From Mogibacterium sp. (lineage in GTDB: Bacteria > Bacillota > Clostridia > Peptostreptococcales > Anaerovoracaceae): a DNA stretch of 51,053 nt. Where the stretch lies: the NCBI GenBank assembly GCA_017403955.1, contig JAFRDH010000003.1:1-51053 (forward strand), in the 5' to 3' direction. This document shows, piece after piece, positions 1-9,055 of the stretch (position 1 is the stretch's first letter; each line of letters starts with the position of its first letter). Made by a program: the position numbers and the translations under genes. A model generated the notes under the pieces. The model made no database searches. It worked only from the letters and a program-made list of their open reading frames with translations, and was not told where the DNA came from.

Positions 1-140
1 ACTAACAAGTTTTGCTTGTTTGTCTCTATGTTGTACTAGATCTTATCTTCAGGAACTATATCTTGTTCCTTGTTTTTAAGACCTGTTCTGCACTATGAAG
101 TTTTCAATGTTCCGCTGTGCTTTTCAGCGACAGCTTCATT
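1..140 (-). other. Putative rRNA operon leader (rRNA gene outside window)
   Basis: On the minus strand this is the transcribed region downstream of the consensus promoter at 141-169. It contains a boxA-like element (GGAACATTGAAAACT on the minus strand, 99-113), which resembles the antitermination boxes in Bacillota rRNA leaders and spacers. A small hairpin lies near 113-130. No open frame of interest runs leftwards. I infer that a 16S gene (or 23S, if this is a spacer) begins beyond base 1; no rRNA body is visible here. Confidence 0.55.
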
Positions 141-169
141 ATTATACATAATAGGGTTTATCGTGTCAA
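141..169 (-). promoter_or_regulatory. Perfect-consensus sigma-A promoter, probably rrn
   Basis: The minus strand reads TTGACA (164-169), a 17-nt spacer, then TATAAT (141-146). The DNA upstream of the -35 box on the minus strand is A-rich, like an UP element. A fully consensus promoter with no protein gene in front of it, followed by a boxA-like leader, is typical of stable RNA operons. Two further minus-strand TTGACA hexamers (295-300 and 390-395) lack a good -10 and may be weak upstream promoters. Confidence 0.75.
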
Positions 170-506
170 GCGTTTTTCCAAACTTTTTTTATTAGTTTTT
201 GTCACATTTTTCGGAGTAATTTTTTGTGACTTTGCAGTCATTTTTGCATTTGCATATATCTATCCGAAAGCTGCAATCGCCTGTATCCCTTTTATGTCAA
301 TGAGCCTATGCCCGGGACGATCATGTGATCACCCGCGCACTGTCGTGTCCGCCCTGATCCAGCGTTTTGAATCATTTCCGCGGCCGACTTGTCAAATATA
401 ACTCTTTTGCTCAGCTATTGCAAGTTCTAGAATTAAAACAATCCAACTTTTTTTCAATGTAATTTCCGCCCCTTATTCGGCCCTTATTCGGCCATTTTTC
501 CGCCCA
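170..506. other. Intergenic region, no gene
   Basis: An AT-rich stretch between the rrn-type promoter and the LytTR gene. The only longer open frame, on the plus strand, covers the promoter and leader and has no recognisable product. A short direct repeat (CCTTATTCGGC, twice) lies near 471-492 just downstream of the LytTR stop. I see no clear terminator for that gene. Confidence 0.4.
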
Positions 507-1118
507 TTATGATGCATTATTTCCTTCATCGATCTCTGCTGCTTTAACCCGTTTCCGTTTCTTCTTATCATCACCAATTCTATTCCTGTAATAAGCAGGA
601 TGCAGTTCCTCATTCAGTTTCGGGTCATAAGGCTTCTCATCCTCCACAAAATCCCATCCGAAGTCGTAGTTCTCTCTTGGCTCTCTAACGACATTCACTC
701 TTCTGGTCGGCTCCCACAAAGAATATGGAGGGTAGCGTCTCAGATAGTTCCTGTACGCGGTCCTCGTCCTGCTGGCTGAGTTCTTCCCCATCGTGACGCT
801 TTGGCCTGAGTAGAAGTTAACGAAGCCTCCTGAGATATCTTTGACATGATCAAAATTGATGATCAGTCCTTTCATTGGTCTGAAGAAAGCTCTGTCTGCA
901 AGTGATCTTATGAGGACAGAGATATTCTCGTAAAGTGTATAATCTTTCTCCGGTGTAATGATATGAAGCTTCCTCCCTTCCTGCTCTATGCATTCAATGT
1001 CGTTGATCTTGATCTTGGCACATTGGTTAGTGGATATGATAGAGATATACTCCGGCAGTCTTTTGACTTTGGTGTAACGCGTATCATTCGCAAATATTTT
1101 GTCCAGATTGTTTTCCAT
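507..1118 (-). CDS. LytTR-domain DNA-binding protein
   Basis: A 203-residue protein. Residues about 33-128 look like a LytTR domain: a beta-rich segment (KIKINDIECIEQEGRKLHI), a helix where other family members read 'sL..l', then FFRPMKGLIINFDHVKDI and a basic end with RNYLRR. There is no receiver domain in front, so this is a stand-alone LytTR protein and not a two-component regulator. The C-terminal ~75 residues are charged and low in complexity (KKKRKRVK near the end) and may be disordered. The start is supported by GAAGGAG about 8 nt upstream of ATG. Target genes are unknown. It is transcribed toward the putative rrn operon but is separated from it by about 340 bp. Confidence 0.75.
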   Translation of the reverse strand: MENNLDKIFANDTRYTKVKRLPEYISIISTNQCAKIKINDIECIEQEGRKLHIITPEKDYTLYENISVLIRSLADRAFFRPMKGLIINFDHVKDISGGFVNFYSGQSVTMGKNSASRTRTAYRNYLRRYPPYSLWEPTRRVNVVREPRENYDFGWDFVEDEKPYDPKLNEELHPAYYRNRIGDDKKKRKRVKAAEIDEGNNAS

Positions 1119-1690
1119 GTCGCCTTCTCCTTCATATATATGTATATCCGAATAGTGTGAGTATTTATCGGTGCTCTGCTGCCGGCCGCCTGCAGTATAT
1201 CCGGAATAATCTCACATTTCCGGTCCCGGGTACATCAGAAAAACCCGCCGGAAAAAGCCACTATCCTGCATGAGTCCCCGGGGAGTCCGCTCTGGTATTG
1301 GATCTCGTTGTTAAGGGAAGCAGGCGAAGGCCGCAATAAAAATCGATGCCGGACCGGACTGCAAATACCGCCATTACCTGGATCGGGATCAGGATTTTTT
1401 GAATTCGTGAAATGGGTGTAACGGGAATGCGGGATCCCGAGGCGGATCGTGTGTATCGTGGCAGACTGCCCACAAAGCACTTTGTATCGAAAGGATACCG
1501 GCAGACATTTCGGCATAACACTTTTTGCAGAATGCCGGCCTCATCCTTTTGTGGCTCATCCGATGGATCTCAACAAGATATCGGCACCGGTCCGGGACAA
1601 AAATCATGCGCTCCGGAAGAATTGTCAGTAATCAGCGATTCGGTGCAGATCTCGCGCACGGAAAGCCGGTACTGATCAGAAAACGGCACT
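1119..1690. other. Gene-less stretch, possibly decayed coding DNA
   Basis: About 570 bp, more GC-rich than neighbouring intergenic DNA. Several short overlapping frames exist on both strands, but none has a ribosome binding site or a recognisable product. The composition suggests a remnant of coding DNA, but I cannot identify a parent gene. Confidence 0.3.
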
Positions 1691-1738
1691 AAAAAATCTC
1701 ATACATCCAGCAGGTATTCGCCGGATATGTATGAGATC
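1691..1738 (-). terminator. Rho-independent terminator after rqcP
   Basis: On the minus strand a 13-15 bp imperfect stem (ATCTCATACAT arms) closes a GC-containing loop and is followed by TTTTTT (1691-1696). It lies about 40 bp past the rqcP stop codon. Confidence 0.8.
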
Positions 1739-1775
1739 AAAGAGATGGTGTGCCTGATGACAAACCGTTGTCACG

Positions 1776-2015
1776 TTACAGGGCTTCGTACATTGTCTGC
1801 GCGTCGTCTTTGCGGACTGTTTCCGGCATGGAAACGACGCGTACTTTGAGTACATTGGTCCCGAAGGTGATCTGTATGATGTCGCCTTCTTTGAGTTCGA
1901 GGCCCGGTTTGGCGATCTTGCCGTTGACCTCTACTCTTCCCTGTTCGCAGGCATCTTTGGCGACTGTACGTCTCTTGATTATTCTTGAATTCTTAAGGTA
2001 CTTGTCTAAGCGCAT
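1776..2015 (-). CDS. rqcP: S4-domain RNA-binding protein RqcP/YabO
   Basis: A 79-residue protein, almost entirely one S4 RNA-binding domain: MRLDKYLKNSRIIKRRTVAK at the start, then a VEVNGKIAKPGLELKEGD segment. Length and sequence match RqcP (YabO, Hsp15-like). In B. subtilis this protein stabilises peptidyl-tRNA on obstructed 50S subunits during RqcH-driven alanine tailing. GGAG lies about 10 nt before the ATG. In B. subtilis the gene also sits downstream of mfd and yabM, as here, supporting orthology. A terminator separates it from hup upstream, so it has its own promoter; an AT-rich TATAAT-like box at 2036-2041 is a candidate -10. Confidence 0.9.
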   Translation of the reverse strand: MRLDKYLKNSRIIKRRTVAKDACEQGRVEVNGKIAKPGLELKEGDIIQITFGTNVLKVRVVSMPETVRKDDAQTMYEAL

Positions 2016-2072
2016 TAATCAATTCTCCGTTCTTAATTATATATAGTATATATGTAAGGTCTCGTGCATACG

Positions 2073-2101
2073 AAAAAAACGGATAGCCGGCTGGCTATCC
2101 G
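2073..2101 (-). terminator. Terminator between hup and rqcP
   Basis: The minus strand forms a 9-10 bp GC-rich stem (CGGATAGCC / GGCTATCCG) followed by seven T residues (2073-2079). It begins about 20 bp after the hup stop codon. Confidence 0.92.
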
Positions 2102-2121
2102 AATTTACCTATTAAAGCGAA

Positions 2122-2406
2122 TTACTTGTTGACTGCATCCTTGAGGGACTTTCCAGCCTTGAATACAGGTGCCTTGGAAGCCGGGATATCAATAACGGTG
2201 TCTGGCTTCTGCGGATTTCTGCCTGTTCTTGCCTTTCTGCTTCTTGTTTCAAAAGTTCCGAATCCGATCAATCTTACACTATCACCTTCAACGAGAGCCT
2301 GTTCGATTGTCTCAAGAACTGCATCAAGAGCAACCTCTGCATCCTTCTTTTTGAAACCAGTCTTATCTGCTACCTTTGCAACCAAATCAGCTTTATTCAT
2401 AATCAA
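2122..2406 (-). CDS. hup: HU-family DNA-binding protein
   Basis: A 94-residue histone-like protein. It has the HU/IHF layout: an N-terminal helical dimerisation part ([20 protein letters not shown]), then [19 protein letters not shown], which is the beta-arm signature including the GRNPQ tip, and a C-terminal [11 protein letters not shown] helix. It bends DNA and compacts the nucleoid, probably as a homodimer. The true start may be the second Met (residue 3, ...MNKADL). It is a monocistronic unit with a consensus promoter upstream (2440-2469) and a strong terminator downstream, consistent with an abundant protein. Confidence 0.96.
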   Translation of the reverse strand: MIMNKADLVAKVADKTGFKKKDAEVALDAVLETIEQALVEGDSVRLIGFGTFETRSRKARTGRNPQKPDTVIDIPASKAPVFKAGKSLKDAVNK

Positions 2407-2439
2407 TCCTCCTTAAAAAATTGAAAACATATCTGCGTA

Positions 2440-2469
2440 ATTATAGGCTATTTGACTTTTGCTTGTCAA
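2440..2469 (-). promoter_or_regulatory. hup promoter
   Basis: The minus strand has TTGACA (2464-2469), an 18-nt spacer and TATAAT (2440-2445), about 34 nt upstream of the hup start codon. Both hexamers match the sigma-A consensus exactly. Confidence 0.85.
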
Positions 2470-2484
2470 TGATTTTGAGTACTC

Positions 2485-2510
2485 ACGGTCAGTAATCTGA
2501 CCGTTTTTTT
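2485..2510 (+). terminator. Terminator-like hairpin facing the plus strand
   Basis: ACGGTCAG / CTGACCGT form a perfect 8-bp stem with a TAAT loop, followed by seven T residues on the plus strand. No plus-strand gene ends here, and on the minus strand the U-tract precedes the hairpin. It lies between the flippase stop codon and the hup promoter, and could block antisense transcription or act imperfectly on flippase readthrough. Confidence 0.6.
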
Positions 2511-2558
2511 ATCAATTAAGAGTGTTATTTTTGATGCTGATATATGGAATAATTATAA

Positions 2559-4202
2559 CTATTTTGCGAGATGCAAACGAACTGCGATCTCGTAGATTTT
2601 GTCCCCTTTCGGCACCAGAGCGAGTTCCTCTCTGGATACAGCTTTGGTAACGAAGACCATGACGAAATAGACTACAATTGCGCCAAGAATCGCAAATCCG
2701 GTAGCCAAAGTGTTGCCCGGATGGATCAGGTACATGATCTCATAGAATACGATAGCCGAAACACCCATGATGACCGATGCAAGCAGCGGTCTGAGGAAAA
2801 TGTCCTTGAGGTCAAGTTCGACATTCGCATGCTTTCTGAGTCCCCTGTAGTTAAGGATCGCCGCGGTCAGGTAAGCGCAGACCGTACCGAATGCAGCACC
2901 GTTGATATTCAGTGCCGGGATACCCACGAGGATGAATGTGACTATGATCTTGACCACTGCACCGATGAACAGATTGATGACCGGCAAAGTCATTTTGCCG
3001 ATGCCCTGAAGGCTGCTCGACATAGTCCTCATGATCGCCAGAGCTATAATACTGAACGCCAGAATCTGCAGCGTGTGGATAGCAAGATCCGCCTCATCAA
3101 GCTTGGTCGGGAAGAGAAGATGCAGGATCGGTTTGGCGAGAACTATAAGACCGATCGCACACGGATATGTGATGACCATCATGGTCTTGAGTCCGGTCTT
3201 GATATTTCCGTCGAGGTCTGCTTTCTTCTTGAGTGTGAATGCGGTCGTGACTGCAGGGATCAGGCTGATCGTGATAGCGTCAATGAAAACGACCGGCAGA
3301 TTGACGAGCGGGTCACAGTATCCGCTGATCAGTCCGTAAAGAGTCTTGGACATCGCAAGCGTCCATCCGGTCGCCTGGAGCCTTCTCATTATTACGGCAG
3401 CATCGATTATCATCATGAGTGGCATGATGGATGAACCGATGGTGATCGGGATGACGATCTCGATGAGCTCCTTGATACGGGCATTATCCGACTCATCCCT
3501 AACAACGGATTTGCGCATATTCTCCTGTCTGGTCGCCAGATTCTTCTTATAAATGCTGAGAAGCAGAATCATAGCGGCGATCATACCGGCTGAAGCGCCA
3601 AAAGTCGCACCTGCTGCAGCATTTTCGAGGCTGGTCCTGAAGAATATGTAAGCAAGTATGAGTCCGATAGTGACTCTTACGATCTGTTCGACGACCTGCG
3701 AAACTGCTGTCGGGGTCATGTTCTGGTGCCCCTGGAAATAACCTCTGAGCGAAGCTGCTATAGGCGTGAACAGAAGCGCGATCGAAATCGCTCTGATCGA
3801 GTTCTCCGCACCCGGGTTGCCATAGAACGTCGCTATTCCCTTCGCTCCGAAGAAGCAGATAATGAAGGAGATGACGCTAATGACAAGCGAGACCTTGAGC
3901 GCAAGCTTGAAGGATTTGTTCGCGTTGATATAGTCACCCAAAGCGATTCTCTCTGAGACCATCCTGGAGATGGCGACCGGGAAGCCTGCAGTGGCGATGA
4001 CATAGAAAAACTGGTATACAGGATAAGCTGCTCCGTAGTAGGACTGCCCTTCCGCACCGATCATGTTGGTGAGCGGGATCCTGAAAATAGCGCCGAACAC
4101 CTTGCTGAGTATGCCGGCTATTGCGAGAATCGTCGCACCCTGCATCAGACGGCTTGCAGCTTTATGCGATGTATTAGGTTGTTGTGTGTTATTGTTTTCC
4201 AT
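2559..4202 (-). CDS. SpoVB/MurJ-like polysaccharide flippase
   Basis: A 547-residue polytopic membrane protein of the MOP/PST superfamily. The N-terminus LMQGATILAIAGILSKVFGA, followed by RIPLTNMIGAEG.YYGAAYP, is the usual opening of the SpoVB/YabM group, and about 14 hydrophobic segments follow. Members move lipid-linked sugars or cell-wall precursors across the cytoplasmic membrane; the substrate cannot be read from sequence. In B. subtilis the related yabM lies downstream of mfd, as here. It starts 33 bp after the amidohydrolase stop codon. No clear Shine-Dalgarno precedes the ATG, so translation may depend on the upstream gene, or the second Met at residue 20 may be used. Confidence 0.85.
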   Translation of the reverse strand: MENNNTQQPNTSHKAASRLMQGATILAIAGILSKVFGAIFRIPLTNMIGAEGQSYYGAAYPVYQFFYVIATAGFPVAISRMVSERIALGDYINANKSFKLALKVSLVISVISFIICFFGAKGIATFYGNPGAENSIRAISIALLFTPIAASLRGYFQGHQNMTPTAVSQVVEQIVRVTIGLILAYIFFRTSLENAAAGATFGASAGMIAAMILLLSIYKKNLATRQENMRKSVVRDESDNARIKELIEIVIPITIGSSIMPLMMIIDAAVIMRRLQATGWTLAMSKTLYGLISGYCDPLVNLPVVFIDAITISLIPAVTTAFTLKKKADLDGNIKTGLKTMMVITYPCAIGLIVLAKPILHLLFPTKLDEADLAIHTLQILAFSIIALAIMRTMSSSLQGIGKMTLPVINLFIGAVVKIIVTFILVGIPALNINGAAFGTVCAYLTAAILNYRGLRKHANVELDLKDIFLRPLLASVIMGVSAIVFYEIMYLIHPGNTLATGFAILGAIVVYFVMVFVTKAVSREELALVPKGDKIYEIAVRLHLAK

Positions 4203-4235
4203 TTAGTGTCTATTATATCTACTGTTATTACAGTT

Positions 4236-5618
4236 CTATGACAGCAGAGTGAGGATCTCGTGTGTTGCTTTCTGAGCCTCAGCAACTGTCTTCTCGATAT
4301 CTATGTTCTTGTACTCTCCGTCTCTGTAGAGGACTTCACCGTCTACCATAGTCAGCAGGACGTCTTTGCCGTCAGCTGAATACACGAGGTTGTTGAGTAC
4401 ATTGTGGATCGGCTGCATGTTAGGGCAGCTTGTATCGACAACGATAAGGTCTGCTTTGAAACCTTCCTTAATAAGTCCGCAGTCTTCTCTGCCCTGCGCG
4501 AGAGCGCCTGCTCTGGTCGCACTTCTCAGTACCTGCTGAGGTGTCATGACTGCAGGATCATTAGCCATTATCTTGCCTGTCAGCGCAAATGCCTTCATCT
4601 CTTCGAAGAAGTTCAGGCTGTTATTACTTGCAACGCTGTCAGTTCCGATCGCAACATTGATCCCCTTCTCGTAAAGTTTCGGAACGTCGCACATTCCGCT
4701 TGCGAGCTTGAGGTTGCTCATCGGGTTGCTGGAGACTGAAACGCCTTTTTCCGCCAGAATATCTCTGTCATTATCAGTCAGCCATACACAATGCGCTGCA
4801 TTTGCAGGCACATCGAAAACGCCGCAGTCCGCGAAGAATTCTACAGGTGTCTTGCCGTATTTGGCGATACAACCTTCCGTTTCCGATTTTGTCTCAGCCA
4901 CATGGACATGGATGCGGACATCGAATTCTTTGGCCGTATCAGCGATCGCCCTGATGAACATTTCATTGTTGGTATATTCCGCATGAGGCGCAGCCTCGAC
5001 AAGGATCTTGCCATTCTGGAAGCCGTCATACATAAAGATCGCCTCGCGCATCTCCCTGTAGCCTACGCAGTCCTCCAGGCGCTGGATATCGAAGCTCGAA
5101 ACAGCCCTCGAGATATTGGACTTCATACCCGAAACGCTGATCGCGCGGACCATGTCGTCAGTGAAATAGTACATATCGCTCGTCGAAACGATGCCGAACC
5201 TCAGAGATTCCGCCATCGTCAGAAGAGTCGCCCAATAAACAGCATTGCTGTTCAGCTTGTCTTCGAACGGGAAGATCTTGTCGTTCAGCCATCTGTCAAG
5301 CGTCAGGTTCTCGCCGTAGCCGCGCATGAGGCACATCGGCGAATGACCGTGCGCATTATAGAATCCCGGCATGAGGACTTTGCCTGTGCCGTCATATTCT
5401 TCATAAAACACCGGATGGAAGTGCTCAGGTTTGTGGCAATTGCACTTAGGGATGAAATCCGCAAGTTCCTTACTGTACTTGACCGCAAGAGCATCGCAGG
5501 TCTCCTTGTCCGGCTCAGTATCTCCTATATATACGATCCTGTCCCCGATAGTACCGACGAATACGTTCTCCTGATAACGGAAAAGGTCATCGACCATAGC
5601 TATATTCTTGAACAGCAT
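4236..5618 (-). CDS. Amidohydrolase, MTA/SAH deaminase-like
   Basis: A 460-residue metal-dependent deaminase/hydrolase of the TRZ/ATZ branch. The metal and catalytic motifs are visible: HGH (90-92), RIHVHVAETKSE (His 237 and 239, Glu 242), AAHCVWL (His 276) and GTDSVASNNSLNFFEE (Asp 327). This layout fits 5-methylthioadenosine/S-adenosylhomocysteine deaminases; guanine deaminase (SsnA-like) is an alternative. An unusual Cys/His-rich insert (KCNCHKPEHFH, about 58-68) precedes the first metal motif; its role is unknown. A strong AGGAGG lies 7 nt before the ATG. It sits between mfd and the flippase in a run of same-strand genes, although it has no obvious link to DNA repair. Confidence 0.85.
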   Translation of the reverse strand: MLFKNIAMVDDLFRYQENVFVGTIGDRIVYIGDTEPDKETCDALAVKYSKELADFIPKCNCHKPEHFHPVFYEEYDGTGKVLMPGFYNAHGHSPMCLMRGYGENLTLDRWLNDKIFPFEDKLNSNAVYWATLLTMAESLRFGIVSTSDMYYFTDDMVRAISVSGMKSNISRAVSSFDIQRLEDCVGYREMREAIFMYDGFQNGKILVEAAPHAEYTNNEMFIRAIADTAKEFDVRIHVHVAETKSETEGCIAKYGKTPVEFFADCGVFDVPANAAHCVWLTDNDRDILAEKGVSVSSNPMSNLKLASGMCDVPKLYEKGINVAIGTDSVASNNSLNFFEEMKAFALTGKIMANDPAVMTPQQVLRSATRAGALAQGREDCGLIKEGFKADLIVVDTSCPNMQPIHNVLNNLVYSADGKDVLLTMVDGEVLYRDGEYKNIDIEKTVAEAQKATHEILTLLS

Positions 5619-5653
5619 ATTATATCCTCCTGTAATTGAGCATTAACAATTTA

Positions 5654-8600
5654 TTATACATTGTGAGCGGTCTGATTGGTAGAAGTTTCTTCGGAAGCTA
5701 CGCGGAGTATGCGCATCAGCTTGAGAAGCTTGTCCAGATCGATGGTTTTGCCGGTAAAGAGGCTGAGTGTTGTGATCCTTCCGCTCGAGATGACAAGTGA
5801 ATCGCCAAAATCCGCCTTCGCCATGACTGCGGCGTAAGCGTTGAAGCGGTTGACTCCGGCGAATTTGATAACGATATTCTTGTCTCTTCTTGTGATATTG
5901 ATCGCACCTATGCGCTCTGCATGCGCTCTGATCTCGGCTATCTTGAGAAGGCTCATAGTCTCGTCCGGAACGTCTCCGTATCTGTCGAGAAGTTCGTCCG
6001 AGAGGTCCTCTGCATCGTCCTGAGATGTGATGCCGGCCATTTTCTTGTAAGCCTGCAGCCTCAGCGTCTCGTCAGTGATATACGCAGCAGGGATAGATGC
6101 CTGCATCGGGAGTTCAATCTTGATATCCGCCCTCTCTTCAGTGACAGTCTCGCCCTTGAGTTTACGTACGGCCCGGTCGATTTCCTTGCAGTAAAGCTCG
6201 TAACCGATGCTCTCGATATGTCCGCTCTGGGCTTCTCCGAGCATATTGCCCGCGCCCCTCATTTCAAGGTCACGCATCGCCAGCTTGAAGCCTGCGCCGA
6301 ACTCGGTGAACTCGCGGATCGCAGTAAGGCGCTTTCTGGCGATCTCTGTCAGGACTCTGTTCGGATGATACATGAGATACGCATAAGCGAGCCTGTGTGA
6401 ACGCCCGACTCTTCCTCTCAGCTGATACAGCTGAGCCAGCCCGAATTTGTCGGAATTCAGTATCACCATCGTATTGGCGTTTGGAATGTCGATACCGTTC
6501 TCAATTATCGTCGTAGCGATCAGCACGTTGGCTCTTCCTTCGACAAAATCCAGCATCGTCATTTCGAGGCTTTCTTCTCCCATCCTGCCGTGTCCTATCA
6601 CGCAGACAGCATTCGGCACCAGGCGCTCGACCGTCTCTTTGATCTGAGTCAGGCCGGTGATCCTGTTATTAACTACAAAAACCTGCCCTCCTCTTGAGAG
6701 TTCTCTCTCGATGGCGTTTTTGAGTATATCTTCTTCATAAGGTGTTACGTATGTATGCACCGGCAGCCTGTCCTGCGGCGGCTCCTCGATGATACTGATA
6801 TCTTTGATGCCGGCAAGCGACATGTTGAGTGTCCTCGGTATAGGGGTCGCGGACAGAGTCAGCACGTCGATGTTCTTCCTGAGCATTTTGATCTTCTCTT
6901 TGTGACGCACGCCGAATCTCTGCTCTTCGTCGATGACGAGAAGTCCGAGATCTTTGAACCTGACGTCTTCAGACAAGATCCTGTGCGTACCGATGATCAG
7001 GTCGATCTGGCCTTCTTTGAGGTCATTGCAGATGCGCTTCTGTGCGGCGGCGGAGCGGAATCTCGAGAGTTCTTCGATCTCGAACGGGAAGTTCTCGAAA
7101 CGCTCTTTGAGATTGTTGTAATGCTGGTTGACGAGCAAAGTCGTCGGAGCGAGTATCGCAGCCTGTTTGCCTTCTGAGATGCACTTGAAGATCGCTCTTG
7201 CAGCGACTTCGGTTTTGCCGTAGCCGACATCTCCGCAGAGGAGACGGTCCATCGGCAGCGGTTTCTGCATGTCTTCTTTGATCTCTTCGGTCGCCCTGAG
7301 CTGGTCGTCAGTCTCCACGTACGGGAAGTCCGCCTCGAATTCCTGCTGCCAAAGCGTGTCTTTGCCAAAGGCGTGTCCGCCTGCGGCCTGTCTCTCCGCG
7401 TAGAGTTTGACAAGGTCTTCGGCGATCGCCATCGCTGCTTTTCTGGCTCTTTCTCTTGTACGCCTCCAGGTCCCTCCCGACAGCCTGGAGAGCGCAGGCG
7501 CATTGCCCGAGTTACCGATATATTTCTGGATAATATCCAGCTGCTCTGTCGGGATGTACAGAACATCAGAACCTGCATATCTGATAACAAGATAGTCACG
7601 CGTGATACCATCGGCAGTCATGGTCCTGATGCCCTCGAAACGTCCTATTCCGTGGACCTCGTGAACGACATAATCTCCTGCGTGGAGATCTGAGAACTGG
7701 ATGGTTTCGGCGGTTTTCTTGTTGGGGCGTTTCGCAGGTTTTCGTCTGCTTCCGGCAGGTCTTGCGGTATTGCTGAATATGTCTGATTCTGTGATAAAGC
7801 AGGTCTTCTCATCATCCATGATGAAACCGCTTGTGAGGTTGCCTGCTCTGTATGAGATATTGCCTTCTATTTCAGCAATATCCAAATATTCTTTGATCCT
7901 CTCGTTTCGCTCATCATCACTGCTGACGACGGTGATCTGATAGCCATTTTGTACCAGTTTGCCGATTTCCTGAGCGAATAGATCGATCTGCCCGTTGAAA
8001 GGCGCGATCTGGCGGCTTTTGACATTTACTATCCTGTCGAGTTTCTCAAGGCCCTGTATCCTCTCAGGAAATGGCGTGAAAATCGCCAGATTCCTGCAGG
8101 CATATATCTCGCGGAAATCTTCTTTTGTATATGCTTCGGTGAGAGTGTCTTCGAGTCTCGCAGGGTCTCTCACGATGACAAGTCCATCGCCTGCATAATC
8201 CCAAAGGCGGCATTTTTCGATGTCAAAGTAATCGAGATAGTCTGCGAAGATCTGTACATTGGACTGCTCTTCAAAGAGGTCCGTAAGTCTCCCCTTGCTC
8301 GCTTCGAGTTTACTGATTATATCTTCAGCGACTGCCTTGTCTGCATAATTGGAGCGTGTGCTCTTGATCTTTCTGTCTATGTCCCGGCGGATCCTGACTA
8401 TCGCTTTCTGCTTTTCCTCAGGTGTCGGAATGAATTCAGCTGCAGGACCGATCACAACACTGAATATGTTCTCGATGGTCCTCTGCGTATCTTTATCGTA
8501 TGATCTCAGCGAGTCGACCTCGTCTCCGAAGAATTCGATTCTTACCGGATTCTCATATGAAGCCGGGAAAACATCGATGATCCCTCCTCTTGAAGAGAAT

Positions 8601-9055
8601 TCTCCCGGAGATTCAGCTACTGCGCTGGAATTATAGCCTGCCTGCGTGAGCATCCTGCGAAAATCCGCAGGGTCGAGCACGTCACCGGTTTCGATCCTGA
8701 AGATAGAATCCTTGAATCTTGACGGTGCTTCGGTCTTTCTGACTGCAGCACTTACCGGTGCGATGACAACGGTAGGTTCACCTTTGTGTGAGTTGCCTGC
8801 ACAAAGTGCCTGGATGCCTTTGAGTCTCTGTATAAGTGATTCCCTGTTGCGGGCTTCATACATGATATGGACATCCTCAGCTTCCGGCATGACGACCACG
8901 TTCGCTTCAGGCACAAAAAAAGCAAGGTCTTCAGCAAGCCCGGCAGCTGCATAGGCGTTTGAGACCACTACTAATGCTTTATTGAATTCAGCGAGCTGTC
9001 TTGAGACCAGGAACGAGATCCTGCTCCCGCTCACACCGTTAAAATTGGTTATCAT
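5654..9055 (-). CDS. mfd: Transcription-repair coupling factor Mfd
   Basis: A 1133-residue ATP-dependent translocase that removes stalled RNA polymerase from lesions and recruits UvrA. The order is a UvrB-like N-terminal module, the RNA-polymerase-interacting region (about 455-525, starting FSDLHAGDYVVHEVHGIGRF), a RecG-like helicase (Walker A GDVGYGKTE near residue 605, Walker B VIDEEQRFG, then LSATPIPRTLNMS) and a C-terminal TRCF domain (about 985-1080). It is slightly shorter at the N-terminus than B. subtilis Mfd. The ATG overlaps the pth stop codon as ATGA, so the two are translationally coupled. The pth-mfd pairing is conserved in Bacillota. Confidence 0.98.
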   Translation of the reverse strand: MITNFNGVSGSRISFLVSRQLAEFNKALVVVSNAYAAAGLAEDLAFFVPEANVVVMPEAEDVHIMYEARNRESLIQRLKGIQALCAGNSHKGEPTVVIAPVSAAVRKTEAPSRFKDSIFRIETGDVLDPADFRRMLTQAGYNSSAVAESPGEFSSRGGIIDVFPASYENPVRIEFFGDEVDSLRSYDKDTQRTIENIFSVVIGPAAEFIPTPEEKQKAIVRIRRDIDRKIKSTRSNYADKAVAEDIISKLEASKGRLTDLFEEQSNVQIFADYLDYFDIEKCRLWDYAGDGLVIVRDPARLEDTLTEAYTKEDFREIYACRNLAIFTPFPERIQGLEKLDRIVNVKSRQIAPFNGQIDLFAQEIGKLVQNGYQITVVSSDDERNERIKEYLDIAEIEGNISYRAGNLTSGFIMDDEKTCFITESDIFSNTARPAGSRRKPAKRPNKKTAETIQFSDLHAGDYVVHEVHGIGRFEGIRTMTADGITRDYLVIRYAGSDVLYIPTEQLDIIQKYIGNSGNAPALSRLSGGTWRRTRERARKAAMAIAEDLVKLYAERQAAGGHAFGKDTLWQQEFEADFPYVETDDQLRATEEIKEDMQKPLPMDRLLCGDVGYGKTEVAARAIFKCISEGKQAAILAPTTLLVNQHYNNLKERFENFPFEIEELSRFRSAAAQKRICNDLKEGQIDLIIGTHRILSEDVRFKDLGLLVIDEEQRFGVRHKEKIKMLRKNIDVLTLSATPIPRTLNMSLAGIKDISIIEEPPQDRLPVHTYVTPYEEDILKNAIERELSRGGQVFVVNNRITGLTQIKETVERLVPNAVCVIGHGRMGEESLEMTMLDFVEGRANVLIATTIIENGIDIPNANTMVILNSDKFGLAQLYQLRGRVGRSHRLAYAYLMYHPNRVLTEIARKRLTAIREFTEFGAGFKLAMRDLEMRGAGNMLGEAQSGHIESIGYELYCKEIDRAVRKLKGETVTEERADIKIELPMQASIPAAYITDETLRLQAYKKMAGITSQDDAEDLSDELLDRYGDVPDETMSLLKIAEIRAHAERIGAINITRRDKNIVIKFAGVNRFNAYAAVMAKADFGDSLVISSGRITTLSLFTGKTIDLDKLLKLMRILRVASEETSTNQTAHNV

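Noticed and set aside
117-401. Open frame of 94 codons on the plus strand at the left edge
   Set aside because: It covers the consensus promoter and leader on the opposite strand, has no ribosome site and resembles no protein.
1235-1675. Several overlapping frames on both strands in the 1.2-1.7 kb gap
   Set aside because: They overlap one another, lack ribosome sites and have no recognisable product; probably non-coding or remnant DNA.
2571-3434. A 287-codon plus-strand frame inside the flippase gene
   Set aside because: Antisense shadow of the SpoVB-like gene; its composition is an artefact of the codon bias of the real gene.
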